The position numbers were made by a program, and so were the translations under genes. From contig JAOBSW010000185.1 of NCBI GenBank assembly GCA_026214975.1, positions 25,411 to 89,410 of the forward strand: DNA of 64,000 nucleotides. Direction: 5' to 3'. This document shows positions 1-13,640 of this stretch, in pieces. The notes below the pieces were generated by a model, which was not told the DNA's origin, ran no database searches, and worked only from the letters and a program-made list of their open reading frames with translations. The stretch's first letter is position 1. Each line of letters opens with the position of its first letter. Source of the stretch: Gentiana macrophylla. Taxonomy: Eukaryota > Streptophyta > Magnoliopsida > Gentianales > Gentianaceae.

Positions 1-1879
1 CGCATTCTTAGAATAGAAATTCAAACATGCTAAAGATAGGAATGTATTCTCTTTTTTTTTTGAGAAGATAGGAATGTATTCTCACATCAACGAATCAAAA
101 AGATACGAGAACGATATCTTTTAAAACAAACGCAAACTTGTCTTACAAGGTAGCCTAAAAGAAATACTGCATATGTCTTGAAATAAAGTGCAACAAGATT
201 TGATAAAGAAGTAACATATTGAAAGAACATAGTTTAGTGTTAACATTATAAAAATCTAGCATATCACAACACTTGAAAGCTCAAGCGGCTATCCTCGCCG
301 CCCTCATCGAACTCACGGACCGAATTGTTGAAATAGTGTCCTAAATAATGGTGAATTTGTATTGTACCTAATGTACAAGTTGTACAAAGTAAAGATAATA
401 CAGAGAGCTTAGCTAATACAAGCTATTATTAAGATAAATTTACTCATAAAGAGATGATGAAAAACAGCAATGCATAAAGCTAAGATCTGCTTTTTTACAC
501 AGCCGATTGTGCCACATCGGCGTATCTTCACTGCTGATGCGTATGAGGATCTTAGAATGTAGGATACAGATCCTACAGCGAATCAACTTGATGAGATCAC
601 CGCGATATATTTGCGCTGTGTATGAGCGTGTTACCGGCCCAGAACACCCTTTCGATGAAAAATAACATGATGACGTTACATCTGAGAATCATGGACTATT
701 TGCAGGCTAATTAAAATAGAAATAAAAGAAAACAACTTATTTAGGTACTATGATGAACTTCTTTCAATTCCCGTATTAATTGGCTAAGAAATGTTCTCGT
801 CATTCCAACCCTCTCACCCACCCAGTTCAGTAGAAGTTGGCGGACCCACCCTACGCCGGGGCGGCCCTGAAACTACCACGAAATGATCATGAGGCTGTTA
901 CGCATACGGGTCTAAGCCCCCAAAAAATTTTTATTTATTGTAGTATTAATGTTAATATTAAGATGTTATTGCCTTTCTTGAACAAAAGGCCTTATATCAC
1001 AGTGCCATAAGAAACAACCCTTAAAATTTCCATAGTCTAGGTTGTAAGTCAAATCACTTCTAAAATATCTTTTTTTTTTTTTCCGGATTTTTTTAGACTG
1101 CAGCTTATATACTGAGAACTAATTTCAAGAATTTTTTCTCTTCTGCTCCGCCTAATCGGTAAGTCGCAGTCCGTGAGAGTATATGTTTGAATTCCCATCC
1201 ACAAGACGGCAAATTGGAGTATTGTACACCACCAAGGAGATGTGACCACAGATGAAGATCAGGAGCTATCTTTTGTCCTCCATGCTTTTTTGTTCCAATG
1301 GCCCCAAAAACTGCACACCTCAAGTCATTATTATACTCATAAACTGTCCAGAGTCTGATGTCACGTAACTAATCTGGAAATCTCCCAAACTTCCATTCTG
1401 CACAAAAGCATATGGACCTTTAAAAATAAAAAATTTTAACAACTTGCTTGATAAACTTAACCATATCACTTATCTGCCTATTGAGTAGTCTTGACCCCCG
1501 ATAGGCCCAAGTATGAACAACGTTCCAGAATGAATATGTTTCAACCACATCTGCCCCTCCTTCCTTGCCCTTTAGTTTATCACATCTATCAGAGCAACAT
1601 CTGCACCTGAAACTTTGACTTCCTTTAATTTGTTCCGATCCCTCATCCCGATTCAGTTCACATATTGCCACGTGCCTCAAGGATCAAAATTCATGAGTAT
1701 AGTCTCACCATCTGTGAGAGATTAAATTCAGAATATAAACTTGGGATTAAACTCAGCTTCAAAGGTCCTAAGGTTTCCCTCACATGTTTTGTTGCATGCA
1801 TCTTGTGCATTTAGCATACTGTACCAGATCATAAATTGCTGTATCCTTAAACATCGCCACATCAAACATTTTGGCGGGA
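1..1879. other. Unassigned leading region
   Basis: No gene is recognised here. There are short minus-strand open frames around 1049-1323 and 1420-1680, but no domain is evident in them and they are bounded by T-runs and stops. A GC-richer patch lies at about 830-915 in otherwise AT-rich sequence. The last bases, about 1880-1899, resemble the sequence just before 42060 and mark the left edge of duplicated block A. Confidence 0.5.
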
Positions 1880-1899
1880 AAATGTTCTAACTACCTTCA

Positions 1900-2453
1900 T
1901 ATAAAGCTGATGGAGATAACTTCGTGATGCAAGAAATGTAAACGTAGCAATCAAACATAAACAATCAAAGGAGAAAGCAGTAAACAGCAAGAACACGCAG
2001 ATTAACGCGAAAACACCGATTGGAGAGGTAAAAAACGGCGAGCGTAAAAGAGATATTTATTATGCCATCGACCTTACGTATTTCCAACTTTTACTTTCGG
2101 ATAATAGAGACAACAAAGCTGTATTTATAGGCACAGATCCTGCAAACCCTAGCCGCCAGGAATCTTTGTCGATGCACCGTAAATACCTTACATCGTGTCC
2201 TCCTTTTAATGACACTGTATATTTGCTACATATGAGGAAATTCAGCGGATGGGACCTGCGTATTCCGAAGTACAATGAACTATCACCTGTTTGATGGTTA
2301 CCACCGCTTTGAAACTACCTCGCTTGGCTCTCCAAAGAGACTCCACCCCTCACGATGCCGCAGAACTGAATACACTTCTCACCACCAATCCACCCGGTGA
2401 AGGTCTTCGTGATTAGTTCCACCGGATGTAAGTTTAAGCCACTTTTGCCGACA
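1900..2453 (-). repeat. Copia-1 3' LTR
   Basis: This LTR aligns along its length with 6869-7409. Shared landmarks are the GATGGAGATA stretch, the GAGATATTTATTATGC stretch, the AAATACC-rich segment and the GAATACACTTCTC segment. The inner end, ACA at 2453, abuts the polypurine tract. The two LTRs differ by many substitutions and indels, which suggests an old insertion or a noisy consensus. Confidence 0.82.
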
Positions 2454-2459
2454 AATCTC

Positions 2460-5400
2460 CGCCTTGACTTCAGCTTTCCTCGTAGTCAAACTGCAGTGCG
2501 TAACCGGATGTACTTGTACGGATGCATTCGCCAACGCAGGATGTACTTGTACCAGGACTATCTCCTGATTAAACATCCAACTCCCGGTGATCGCCCCTCG
2601 ATTAGGTTCTGTAAAGCAGTTATAAGCTTTGGAATGTTCCATGCCAAGTCGGACATAAACTGGAACTCACTCTGTGAAGCCAGCTTAAGGAACATATCGC
2701 CAGGATCTCCTTTAATCACAATCTTTCTTCACTACAACCCTCTTCTCATTCCTCAAGAAATGATACTCGACATCAATATGCTTGGTTCTCTGTGATGAAC
2801 TCCGATCCTTGCTTCAAACATATCGCAGACTAAGGTCGCTACAATATATATCGGCTGATCCTCGGGTCACAACCCCCAAATCACTCGACTAGCCCTTTCA
2901 AGCGGATAATTTCCATGGTAGCCCATTAGGTTGTATGTTCTGTCAAGAGTTGATAAGGCTCTTGTGGCATGAAAGAAGTAGCTTTCAAGCGACTTAACGC
3001 ATTTCCCAATGTAAACACATAACCAAGTCATTGATTTTCTATCATTAGCATCACTGCATAATCAAGAGATCACAAGATGCTGGTGCCAGGACTAAGATTA
3101 TCCATCTATACGTGAGACCAACGTCACCACTTGCCTGTGAGGCACTGAATATCCTTTTTAACAAATTTTCCAAGAAAATTCCTTTCCAGGTTGAGCCATA
3201 AACCTCGCCGACAACACTTATCGCTTTATTGCCAGATGAAGCCTTTGTGCAAGCTACGGCATACATCGTATCATTAAGCAGACGAAAAGTGATAGTGGAA
3301 CTTTGACATATACTCCTCCTCTTGACCGACCGTGGCTTATAAATGGACAAATGAACATTTGAACAAGTCACCATAGGAGTATCTATTGGTTTTGGCTGTG
3401 AATATCCCAAACTTGGCAAATAATATCTTCAGATATAACTCCCCTGAGACAAGTTAACAACTTTTTCACGACTCACTATCTCTCCAGATCTCCGTCCCCA
3501 AGATTTTCTTTGCAGGCACTTTTAAATCCTTTGGGCTGAGTTCGGCACTAAGAAGGTTCTTCAGATTTTGGAACAGTCGGGAGACTTCCTTATTGCGCAG
3601 CCTATCAGTATGTCATCCACATCTGAGAACAAGATAGATATATGATCCATCTTTCGCCATGAAGTAAACACAGCAGATCGTATGGACTTCGTTGTAACCC
3701 TGTGAAACATGAAGCTGTCAAAACCTTTTATACCCCTTGCTTTGGAGCTTGTTTGAAACCATACAATGATTTCCTTTAACTTGGTAAGCATAATTTTCTC
3801 TTCGGGAACTTGAAAACCCTCAAATTTGTATCATGTATATCTCCTTATCCAATTTTACGCACATGTAGAAGCGGGCTCCATCTAAATTGCTCAAGTTCCA
3901 GAATCTGGCATTGCCAGCACTACTGAAAGTAACCTTACTTTCGGTTGAAGCGTGTCTGATCCTTTGGTGAAAATATTTCATCAAAGTCAACTCCTTCCTT
4001 TTGACCGAATCACTCTTCAGAACTAAGCGTGCGCGCCTACCCGACCATACGCGCTTTGTTATTCGCTACTTTTCTTGAAATCCATTTACAAGTCACAACT
4101 CCCTTTGTCGCGAGAATTTGTTTGACCAACCTCAAATACGATTCTTCAACAATGACTCTATTTCGCTTCTCCCATGGCCGCATGCCATGAGATGCTTCTC
4201 GTACATGTCATCGCTTCCCTGTAAGTAGTTGGTTCAAGTATCTACTACTTATGTACGCAACTTGGAGTGCATATCGGTACAAATCATCATATCTTATATC
4301 TCATGGAGGTATCCCGACATTAGATCTTCTGTGCTGGCAGCGGGGCAAATCTCTGGACTACGATCCATGTTTGCTATAGCGCTCTAGCGGTGTCTCAAAG
4401 ATAAACTTGGTCAGATTCTGGTTCCATTATCCGTATCGATCTCAGTGTTGGGATTTGGATCCAGCGATTTGTGCATATCGATGGGCTCCACCTGAAGCTC
4501 CACTGTTTCTGACACTGTCAGTTGACCTTTGCTCTGATTTCACATGATTTCCCCACTCCGATGAGTTTAACATAGAATTTTCATCAAACACAACGTCCCT
4601 CGCGCGGATTACTCACCGGACTCTGTGATGACCAAATTTCTATATCGCTTTCTACTCTTTATCACCGTACCTACACAAACACTCCGCTTCTTCGCTCTTG
4701 GTTCTAACTTCCCTTCACTAACACGACAGTAATTTGTACTCCCTGCAAACCCTGTGAGGCGAGGTAGTCAAGCGGGGGCACTTTGACCACATCTCAAATG
4801 GTGTCTTGAGATTGATTCTTGTGTGAGGACTCCCTGCTGATTAAGTAGCAAGAGCTGTCTTAACAAATACCTAAAATCTCCTTGATAAACCGCCGGGGAC
4901 TTGAGAAAGCATACATCTTGCTCCTCTCCAAGTGAGTTTGATTCACCATCCTTCCGGCTACACCATTCTGTGGTGTATTCCTTCTGTTGATATGATGTCA
5001 TGCAATACCCTCATTTTGCCTGAAAATGAATCAAAAATCCGCCCAAAGCAATTCCTGGACTCATTATCCTGTGCAGCAGCTAAGCTTGATTTTCTTACCC
5101 TAATTGATTTTCCACTAGGGGTCTTTACTTTACTTAGAAGTTATTGAATGTACCACTTTTGTTCTTCATCCATCACCACCCAAGTCATCCTTGAATAGTC
5201 ATCTATGAATGACAATAAAATATGCGCGACCACCCAATGACTCAACTTTTCACGGACCAGCCCGGTCTGAATGGATATAATCAAGTGATGCGCTGCTGTG
5301 TGCAACCCTCGCTGAAAATTTACTTCTATACAACCTTCCTCAAACACACAATGTTCACAAAGTCCAGATTCTTATGACCTTATATCCCCAAGAAAACTCC

Positions 5401-6800
5401 TTGAAGAAAGCAACTATACATGCCCGGCTCACCCGTGTGACCAAGTCTCACGTGCCACACTGAAGTCACGTGAGGCTGGGAACTTTCTTGAGGATGCAAC
5501 AAAGAAGAAGGCGACATCTGATAGATCCTTTGTCCATATACAGAGTTCCCCTCTTGATGCCTTTGAGGACTACATTGAATCTTTGAAGACATTCGGTGCT
5601 TCCACCTTTCAACCACTTACAAATTGAAGACATGTCATCCATTAGACTCAAGAGATACCAAATTCTTGGTCATCCCATGGAACATGTCTTACATCTTTCG
5701 ATGTACAAATTTACCATCCTACCTCCTTAACTTCACCGGTTTTACCTCACAACTTTGCAAACCTTCTTTGTTGGGCCATATAGGTTGACCACCATCCTAT
5801 ACTCAAGCTCATAAGTAGAAAACCACTCCCTGGTTTGGACAAATATGAGCGGTAGGATGCTCCAAGGACCAAGTATCCACACATCAATATGGTGTGTAGA
5901 ATCCCTGGCAACTGCAACTGCATCCTTCATCAGTCGCTTTCGGTGTTCAAAGGCTGCGTACCGCAAGTACCTTCTGTTTGTTTCTTCTTCCTTGGACAAT
6001 TGGACTTCCATTATCACCATATTCCACGATGATCCCTGAGACGCATTAATCGCGACTTAGGACCCTTTGACAGCGACTTCTTTTCTTCTTCTCGTCCATA
6101 TCCTTTTCCACTATTGTCGCTTTGCTGGCTAAATTTCATAGACTCGATCATTCTGTTTCAGCCACTTGCGGTCTAAACTCCTTTGGCATGTATAAGGCGG
6201 ACCTCACGTCACCGAAAGCTACCGATCTTCGACTATGAAAGATCGCATTAAAGTTTTCATACGATGCCGGTAAATTTGGCACAGCAATGTAGGATTGTGG
6301 CCGTGATCTTCATCTTCCAATTTTAACATCAATATTTCTTAAATCAAGCAATATTGTGTTAATTTAGTCCAGATGTTTCCCTACGATTGGACTTCCTTAG
6401 TGCATCTTCAAAGTGAACAACCTCTCATTTTGACCAAGCTTGTTGAGTCGGTGGCTTAGTCATATGGCGCTGAGGCTTTCAAGCTTCTTCCACAACTTGG
6501 TCATGGTGTCTTCCTCAAAGAACCTCGGTGGATAACATCATCGAGATAAGCACAACATGATGGTTGAATGTGCTTTCTTCCGTGACCGCAGCATCTAATC
6601 GCACTTGTATTTGGTCGGTCGATAAAGGATTCCACAAACCCCATTGTTTCAAGCGATTGCGCGATCTTGATTTGCCACAGACCAAAAGCTGCTCTTCAGT
6701 AAATTTATCGATTTTTTAGCCGTTTATCGGGCCGACATCTAACCATGCTAAAGATTACAACTTCTTTATCACGCAGACTACAACGCGCTTCTGCCGGGCG
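2460..6800 (-). pseudogene. Copia-1 gag-pol remnant
   Basis: Minus-strand translation in changing frames gives copia domains in order. A Gag fragment lies at about 6500-6800 and shares the STFNHHVVL stretch with Copia-2. A protease and pre-integrase region lies at about 5380-6020, with REWFSTYEL and WHVRLGH. Integrase pieces lie at about 4770-5350, including FIDDYSRMTWV and the later TPQQNG-like segment. Reverse transcriptase lies at about 3560-4600; the YVDD box survives only as a shifted VDDILIG near 3610-3640. RNase H-linker sequence lies at about 3050-3420, with AISVVG and GDVGLTY. Many frameshifts and stops interrupt it. The plus-strand open frame at 2397-2795 is only a shadow of this region. 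Confidence 0.8.
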
Positions 6801-6868
6801 TCTTGGTGAAGATGAAGTTTGATCGTCATGCAGTTCGTTTTTCTCACCTTCCTACGACAATTAACATT

Positions 6869-7409
6869 TATAAAGCGGATGGAGATAGCTTTGATGCAAG
6901 AAAGCGACGTAGGCAATCAAACATAAAACAATCAAAGTTGAGAAAAAATAAACGTTAAGAACACAGTTTAACGTGGAAAAACCCCTCGGTGGGAGGTAAA
7001 AACCGCAGGCCGGAAAGAGATATTTATTATGCTGCTTTGAATTTCTGATTTCAGCACACTCGGATAATGAGAATAACAAGCGTATTTATAGGCACAAATC
7101 CCACAAGCCTAGCCGCTGTGAATCTTTGTCTCGATGCACCATAAATACCCCTACATCGTGTCCTCCTTTTAATGACACTTTGGCAGCCTGTTTGTCCCCT
7201 GTGAGTAGCGTGATGTAGGACCTCACTGTATTCGGGTACTTTCGGCGGTATCACCTGGCGATGGCCACTCTGTGAAGCTACCTATTTGAGCTCGATCAGA
7301 CTCCACCCTCTTGATGCACGCAATTGAATACACTTCTCCAGGCCCGGCCTCTTGGTGAGTCTTCGATTGGTTCCACGGAGAATATAGAGCTTGTTTCACT
7401 TTCTTGACA
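6869..7409 (-). repeat. Copia-1 5' LTR
   Basis: This is the upstream LTR of the minus-strand element. On the minus strand it begins TGTCAAGAAAGTG at 7409. It ends near 6869, where a leader runs on without an obvious initiator-tRNA primer-binding site, so the site is degenerate or mis-sequenced. Beyond 7409 the sequence passes directly into duplicated block A1. Confidence 0.82.
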
Positions 7410-7689
7410 TACACAATAATCCGATATCCTAAAAGTTCGAATTTTGCTTGTTTTTAACTTTAAATTACATAGTTTCATGCTTAAACCTCCAAAGCATAAA
7501 AGACCAATATCGTACTGGAAAAAACAACACATTCATAAAAACATTTGTTTGTACTCTACCACTAATAATAATAATATATAAAAGCAAATTTCTTTCTCTG
7601 AAACCCGGATATGCTACGGTGTGGGGCAGAATGGAAGACTACGTGTTCAAGACTAAAAAAACACGGAGTAATCCAATTGGATGGAGAAG

Positions 7690-8870
7690 CTTTGGCTAAC
7701 AGCGGCTCACCATCGATAAACTACGGCTCGATGGTTCCCGCTTCCAGCTATTATATATACCATTGTCCATGCCACCGCCTTTTTGGTCCTTCATAGTAAT
7801 ACGTATTCCCGATCATCGTCGGTGAAATAAATATGATTGGCTTTGATTAATACCGCTTCCGGAAATCTTGAGGCATGCAGCGACGGTGTAGGTACTTAAT
7901 TAACCGAAGACAGCCATGCTTCCGAGGCTATACATCTCTTCCATATGTCCCCATTTACTATATCAATTTCATACACTTGGGGAATTTACTAGTGATATAA
8001 GACCGACCCATCCGAACTCGAATCGTGGCTTTTTCTTGTAATATGGAACAATGAAAGTCATCAATAGTTTTGACGATATATTTTAAGGGTTAGAGTCCAC
8101 TAGTTCATTAAAAAAGCCTGCTTTTAAAATAATCGAGAAATTCAGGATGTTTTGGCATAAAATATGTAACTATAATGAATATCTACATGATGGTCAATGT
8201 GTCGTAGTGCTGAAGACTCCAAACCATTGCCGGATTCACCGAAAGGCACAAAATTGTCCACACGGTGCAAGGTACACAACATCCGCGGCAAACTTCCGCC
8301 TTCTCGTCTTGATCACGCGTTCGTACTTTGTGTTTGGCCTCCAAAAGTGCTAAATTTCCACCACCGCCTCCGGCTATGACTATCAAAGCGAAGTCCGAAG
8401 TCTCACTGGGCTGTGATGAAAGTGACCATCTTCCTGGATAAAACAATGAGTATCCATCTCAAAGCGGCCATTAAAATGCGGAAGTATGCGTTTTGACGTG
8501 GTAAGGGAATCTCGGTGCCATTGAAAAGGACTGGCCGGTGCTCATGCTACCGTCTTCTTCGATGCGCCAGCGACAATCCCGATGATTCGAAACCTTTGTT
8601 GCCTTTAAATCCTGGAAACTTTCACGTAAGATATAACCGATTCTACCTCGACCAAACTATATATCTCCACGGATATCAATATTGCCATCATCTCTGACCC
8701 GAGCTTGTCGGATAGAGTCTCATTGTCGTAACCGTAGGCTCCTCAAAATACTCATCACTGGCAAAGCTGACGCGCAAGGATTTGGAAAGCGCTGCAAATG
8801 AAATGTAGTTTTCAAGCTTTTTTGATGCGTCTGGCTATTTCTCGCTGGCATTTACGTCAGAGCAAGATCG
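7690..8870 (-). pseudogene. DUF295 (KIB1-4 beta-propeller) gene remnant, copy A1
   Basis: Minus-strand fragments match the A2 and inverted copies and the general shape of plant DUF295 proteins, often found as F-box/DUF295 proteins. The fragment at 8183-8446 has VIAGGGGGNLALL followed by a segment matching the recognisable W..LKGRGG part of the third copy. C-terminal N-x-IYF-like and GIYNLETG-like sequence lies nearer 7700-7900. Stops and shifts occur every few dozen codons. No F-box is evident. The family call rests mainly on the better-preserved A2 and inverted copies; a functional product is unlikely. Confidence 0.55.
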
Positions 8871-11800
8871 GACAAATTTGCCATTTCCGAGACAAATCTG
8901 GCATAAAATAAATAAAAACAACCATCACTTAGCATGTGAGGTTTATTCAAACAAATCGGAGTCCCCATTCACATATTTTGTTCCTTTGCGGGGTAATAGT
9001 TAGCAACGGTGGCGTTTCGAACACCGCTATGTCTTATCCGAGGAAATAAACACCCGACACATATATAATTTATTATTTAAATCAATTATATACGTAAAGT
9101 CTTCGTAATTACACAGAAAGTTAAAGCGGAAACGAAGCGGGAAACTTAAGCGACAACAATGTCGAACCAAGCCCAGAAAGCGTAAATGTTGTTCCGACAA
9201 CATTCAGAGGCCCGGAAAAGAAGGTCTGCAATTGACTAAATATATTTATTACTATTGTGAACTTAAACGACAAAACATAAAAGATAAATAAATATCCCAG
9301 CTCTCATCTGCCAGAGACAAATAAATAAAATAAGACATTGATTTTGAAGCATCACCATCAAAGTAACCCTCAGATCACATTACCGAGCTGAAAACAAGCT
9401 TGTCTGAATAAATTCGAAAGTATATAAGCGATGAGATAGGATAGTACCCATATTTAACCACAGCAATAAAATGAGCAAGGTCGTAGTCTGGCAATAACTT
9501 CATAATTTAGCACTGCTGCGTATGTGCGTAACACTCCTACTAGTCAAATTAGCTTACCAAAGACCAACGTATTTGTATCTTTAGGACTCCTCGAAATATG
9601 TTTTAAGCTGTAGTTAATTAATCAGCTAGGCTCATTTCCTGCACGTAAAAGACTTCTTAGCAACACTAGCCGCAGGCGAATCTAATTATGGCCTACTTAT
9701 CCATACTTAGCACAAAAAGACGTAAGTTAATACGCCATGGCGCCATGCAGTGCCGTCGGGATGCTAGTTAAGTCTTTAAAGTCGTTTATCCCTGCAGGAA
9801 TTAAACGCAGTCTTGAATGAGGTCACCTGTAACACATACACCATACTTTGCCCATAACAATTAAGTGCTTCAAAACAATACACAAATAAAACCAGATAAA
9901 TAAATAATAATACAAGAAATATTCTTTCCTTTTTTAACCAAAAGGACTCAAAACAACCATTAAGTCGTCTTCTCTTTTATTTTATTTTATTTTTATTTTC
10001 CTTCATTTCAAAATAAAATGATGCGACACTATACTGCAGGAAGCCCGGACTCCATCACCTCCCAGGGGATGCACGTATTTGGCTAGGTTTAAAAAAAAAA
10101 ATTTAGTATTAAAGCCCCATATAGTTTGTTATAAAAAGTCATCGTTTGTGCATAAAAATTGATGCTTAAGGCACGGTGGCTTGTGAAGTTTTGTGTATTA
10201 AAATATGTAGTTTTAGACCATTTAGATGGCCCTGTGAAATTTATTGGATCACGCGCCACTTGTACGCCATCATTTTATTATATCGCATATACTTTAAAAA
10301 GCACTCCCACATTATCATTGTTCAGTCAGGCCAAGTTTTAGATGTATATTTACTACCCTCTTGCAACCCATTTACTTTCATCCCTTTTTTGTTCTTCCTT
10401 CTGGAAAATAATAGGCAAACAATAGTACCTGCAAGTTACTACAATTAAATCATAAATTAAAATGTAAAACTGTACCAACTAAAAGCAAAACAAAATAAAA
10501 AATATAATACTGTACCAACCAAAAGCAAAAACAAAAATAATACTTCCAGGAGGTTTTGGCCGACTTTTTTCTTTTCTGTACCCTATTTTTTTTTTTTTCA
10601 ACTGAGCAATATATAAGTATATATATATATATAAAACATCGAATAAAGAAGAACAACACTAAGCAATAATGATATTTAAATATGGTTGAGCAATCGCTTT
10701 TATCTTTTAATTTGTAGAAACTTTTGGTCAAAAAGCCAAGCTTTAATTTTGAAACAAATGATTACTCGATTCCCCTCGACAAAAATAACAACCTATGATT
10801 GATTAGATAATTTCGAGAACCCTGATTCTAAAAAAGAGGGTTTTCGATGCATCTCATCCGCAGTGATAAATGGTGGTATGAGTTATGAAAAAGCGGAGAG
10901 ACGATCAACCTCCAAACCCTTTACACCACTTCTCTTCAGTAAAACGCCGCTCTGGCTTTTCTTCTTTTTTCTTTTTTCCTTTCTAACGTCAAACTAATAT
11001 TGATTTTGGGTTAAGAAAGTATGTATTAATATGTATTTTAAAACACATTGTGAATCCAAGATTTATCCCTTTTTTTTTTTGAACAAATCCAATATTTATC
11101 TTAAAAATCTAATATCAGAGAGTGTTACTAAATTGAAAAGACAAACAGATAATTAATTATCCCAAGTTACCAACCCTGTTCTTTAAGTAAAACTATATAG
11201 GATATTACATCAACAGTTAAAAGCTCCTAAACCATGCTCCAATAAACTATATAAAAAAGAATTTATCGCAACAATTTACCTGGAAAAAATTCCAAAAAAA
11301 AACTATTGAATAGGTGTAACATATCACAAAGGTAATGGAACAAGACAACTGATCAAATTACAGTATTCTGACTCAGCGCTCTGAGAGTACCTTGCGGAAG
11401 TATCGGTCACAAATGTTATGACTTCTCCAACAAGATTTGAGAAATCTACAATATTTCGAATTCCAAACATCTTACTTAAGCCGATTAGACACTGTAGCGA
11501 TAACGAAAAAAGAGTCAAAAATTTTTTGGAAAAGTTATAAGAAAAAAACAAAATAGTTGGAAAAGGTGTCTTTTATTTCCTACGAGACAGAAATGCATGT
11601 CTAGCATACATGGCACCAAAATCTAAACCTTTACCTACAAGGATAATCTGAGAATAAAAAGATTTTGAGATGTTATAAATCTTTTTAAATGCCGATTCAA
11701 TATGAAGTAAGATAAATATAATGAAAATAAAGGCTTGCAAAGACAATTTGCCGTAGTAACGCGACATAACAGATATCGGTATAACAAAAGGGAAAAAGAA

Positions 11801-11981
11801 TATCAGTTTTTCTCAAGAAGAAATATAAATAAAAACAAAAGAATTGAAGAAATAATACCTTTTTATTATAGGAAGACTCTGATTTATGAGTTTCTATTCG
11901 GCATAAAATATGTTTATATATAAATGTCAACGTGCAAACTTCCTAATCCTGTTCCACAATAGAGTTGAAATCTTTTTCTTT

Positions 11982-12633
11982 AGGAATATCTTTTAATGCC
12001 AATTTTTATCTTATCGCGCTTTTTTCCAATTTCAATTTTCGCCACTTTTTATTTTATTTTAAGCCGTTCATTCTCGACCAAAGTTTGGCCAAGATTTATT
12101 ACTACATTATCCATCACCGAATATAGTCGGAATATTAATGCCAGCTGAGAGTCACTTGGTTGATTCTCGACCATTACAGCGAAATGTTTGAAGTTTTCCA
12201 AACTCATACATAGTCAGCATCATTACGACGACATTAGTCCGAATCTTTCTACACGTTCAGATTAGAATTGGGTCGAGGATAACAACAAATATATAAGAGT
12301 TAATTCACACTATTGATTCCGGACCAATTTAGACGAGAATATTAAAAAAATTTGTACTCGATTTTAGTCGGAATGTCTTTCCTCGACCGGTATCGGGAAG
12401 TATTGAAAAAGCATTCAAAATTCTCGACTGGGAATAAAAATCGATTATAATGATCGTATTCGACTAAATTGCTTAACGGAATTGCTGCGTAACCGACCAT
12501 AAATTGGGCCGTAATAGTATATATTTTCCGGACTCATTTAATGGTCGGAATTCTGCGCGTGTGGAATATTCAAGCGAAAACCCACTTCGGCGCTTGGTGA
12601 AGTGTAAACAGCGTTTGTGTAAAAGATAGTCAC
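11982..12633. mobile_element. Putative non-autonomous insertion (MITE-like) in block A1
   Basis: This segment of about 650 bp is absent from the matching position in A2 (about 46565-46600). It is flanked by the near-direct repeats TTTTTCTTT (11973-11981) and TTTTCTTTT (12634-12642), consistent with an 8-9 bp target duplication in a T-rich site. The ends share TATCTTTTA in inverted orientation. Inside, variants of GTCGGAAT and CTCGACC recur in both orientations, like subterminal transposase-binding repeats. There is no coding potential. The superfamily is not assigned; Mutator-like or hAT-like would fit the target duplication. Confidence 0.5.
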
Positions 12634-13640
12634 TTTTCTTTTGGTTAAAGAAAAATGTTGGAGTTTAGATCAAGTACTGTATGTCCGGGTCGAGAGCAAA
12701 ATAACTATAGCTAATTGAGCGCATGAATTATAGGACCCGGCCTTTTTTTTTTTCTTTTCCCTTTCATCACTATTTATTTATTATTCGATCTTAATTTCTC
12801 ACTGTTTATTTATTCGATCTTAATTTCTAGAATAGGTAATTTATGGTTGATAAAGGCTCTAATTAATTCGCCATTTTAGAAAAGGATAAGGATTTATTCA
12901 AAAAAAAGAGAAAAAGAGATAAGGGGATCAAGTTAGGATTGTAATTCATATCAAATAAATACTATAGTTTGCACATCGACATCTATACAAACATCTTTTA
13001 ACTCATCATCGTAAATTCATAAAGAATAGTTTTTCATGCAATAAAAGGCTGAAGGTACATAACATTTCTCTTTTCTTTTTTCCTCCAGCAATTTATGCTT
13101 GCTATTGCAGGGTCTCCATATATATTTTCAGCCGGAAGATGTATCATTATTTTTTTTTAATATAAGCTTTGTAAATTGGAAAATGACAGTAATGTGGCAA
13201 TGACATACAATACGCTTCATTCAACATTTTGGCAGGACACCAGTAGGCTTTTCCGGCTACGATCCTCTAAAAATCGTATCTGCGGTCTCCCTGCATACTA
13301 CTTAACCATTCGAGGAGTATTGACTCAACATTCATTCACGAATCCACAAGTGAAATTGAAGTAATGCTCAACCTCGGAAGAAGATTCGTGTGTAGACAAC
13401 TATATATACATGTAGAAAAATCCAAGCCCTTTGAATGAAAATCCCTGCTCCATTCCCCAAAATATACATAGAGAGAGTAACTAATTTCATTAATGTATTA
13501 ATTAGCTAATCTAGTAATACCACCTAGCAGCATTGTTGCTCTCATGACCTAATATGTTTCAATAAACCTGTTTGGTTAGTGATTACTGTTCTTATTTTGT
13601 AGATTTTATCTCGTAAATCGCTGAATTTGTCCGACCTTCC

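Larger units (their letters stand above)
1900..7409 (-). mobile_element. Copia-1, degenerate Ty1/copia LTR retrotransposon
   Basis: Two direct repeats of about 550 bp (1900-2453 and 6869-7409) enclose a minus-strand gag-pol remnant in the copia order Gag, protease, integrase, reverse transcriptase, RNase H. On the minus strand the 3' LTR begins TGTCGGCAAAAGTGG just after a purine-rich tract (GGCGGAGATT, about 2454-2463). Copia-2 has the same tract and LTR start, so the two belong to one family in opposite orientations. The sequence flanking this element joins up as the uninterrupted site at about 42035-42075. The outer left edge is uncertain by several bases and no clean target-site duplication is visible. 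Every domain is broken, so the element cannot be autonomous. Confidence 0.87.
7410..13640. repeat. Segmental duplication block A, copy A1
   Basis: The block matches 42060-49310 in the same orientation over its length. Landmarks include TTTCATGCTTAAACCTCC (7475 and 42107), CCAAAAGGACTCAA (about 9940 and 45255), the 11690-11930 stretch (46270-46530), and CATCGTAAATTCATAAAG (about 13008 and 48703). Identity is moderate, with many small indels. It carries a DUF295 remnant at its left end on the minus strand. About 9000-13640 is AT-rich and no gene is recognised there. It lacks the LINE present in A2 and has an extra insertion at 11982-12633. Confidence 0.85.

Noticed and set aside
1049..1680. Short minus-strand frames as a possible gene
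   Set aside because: They lie in different frames separated by stops and a T-run, and no family resemblance was found.
2397..2795. Plus-strand open frame of 132 codons
   Set aside because: It overlaps the Copia-1 LTR end and RNase H region on the opposite strand and has no domain of its own.
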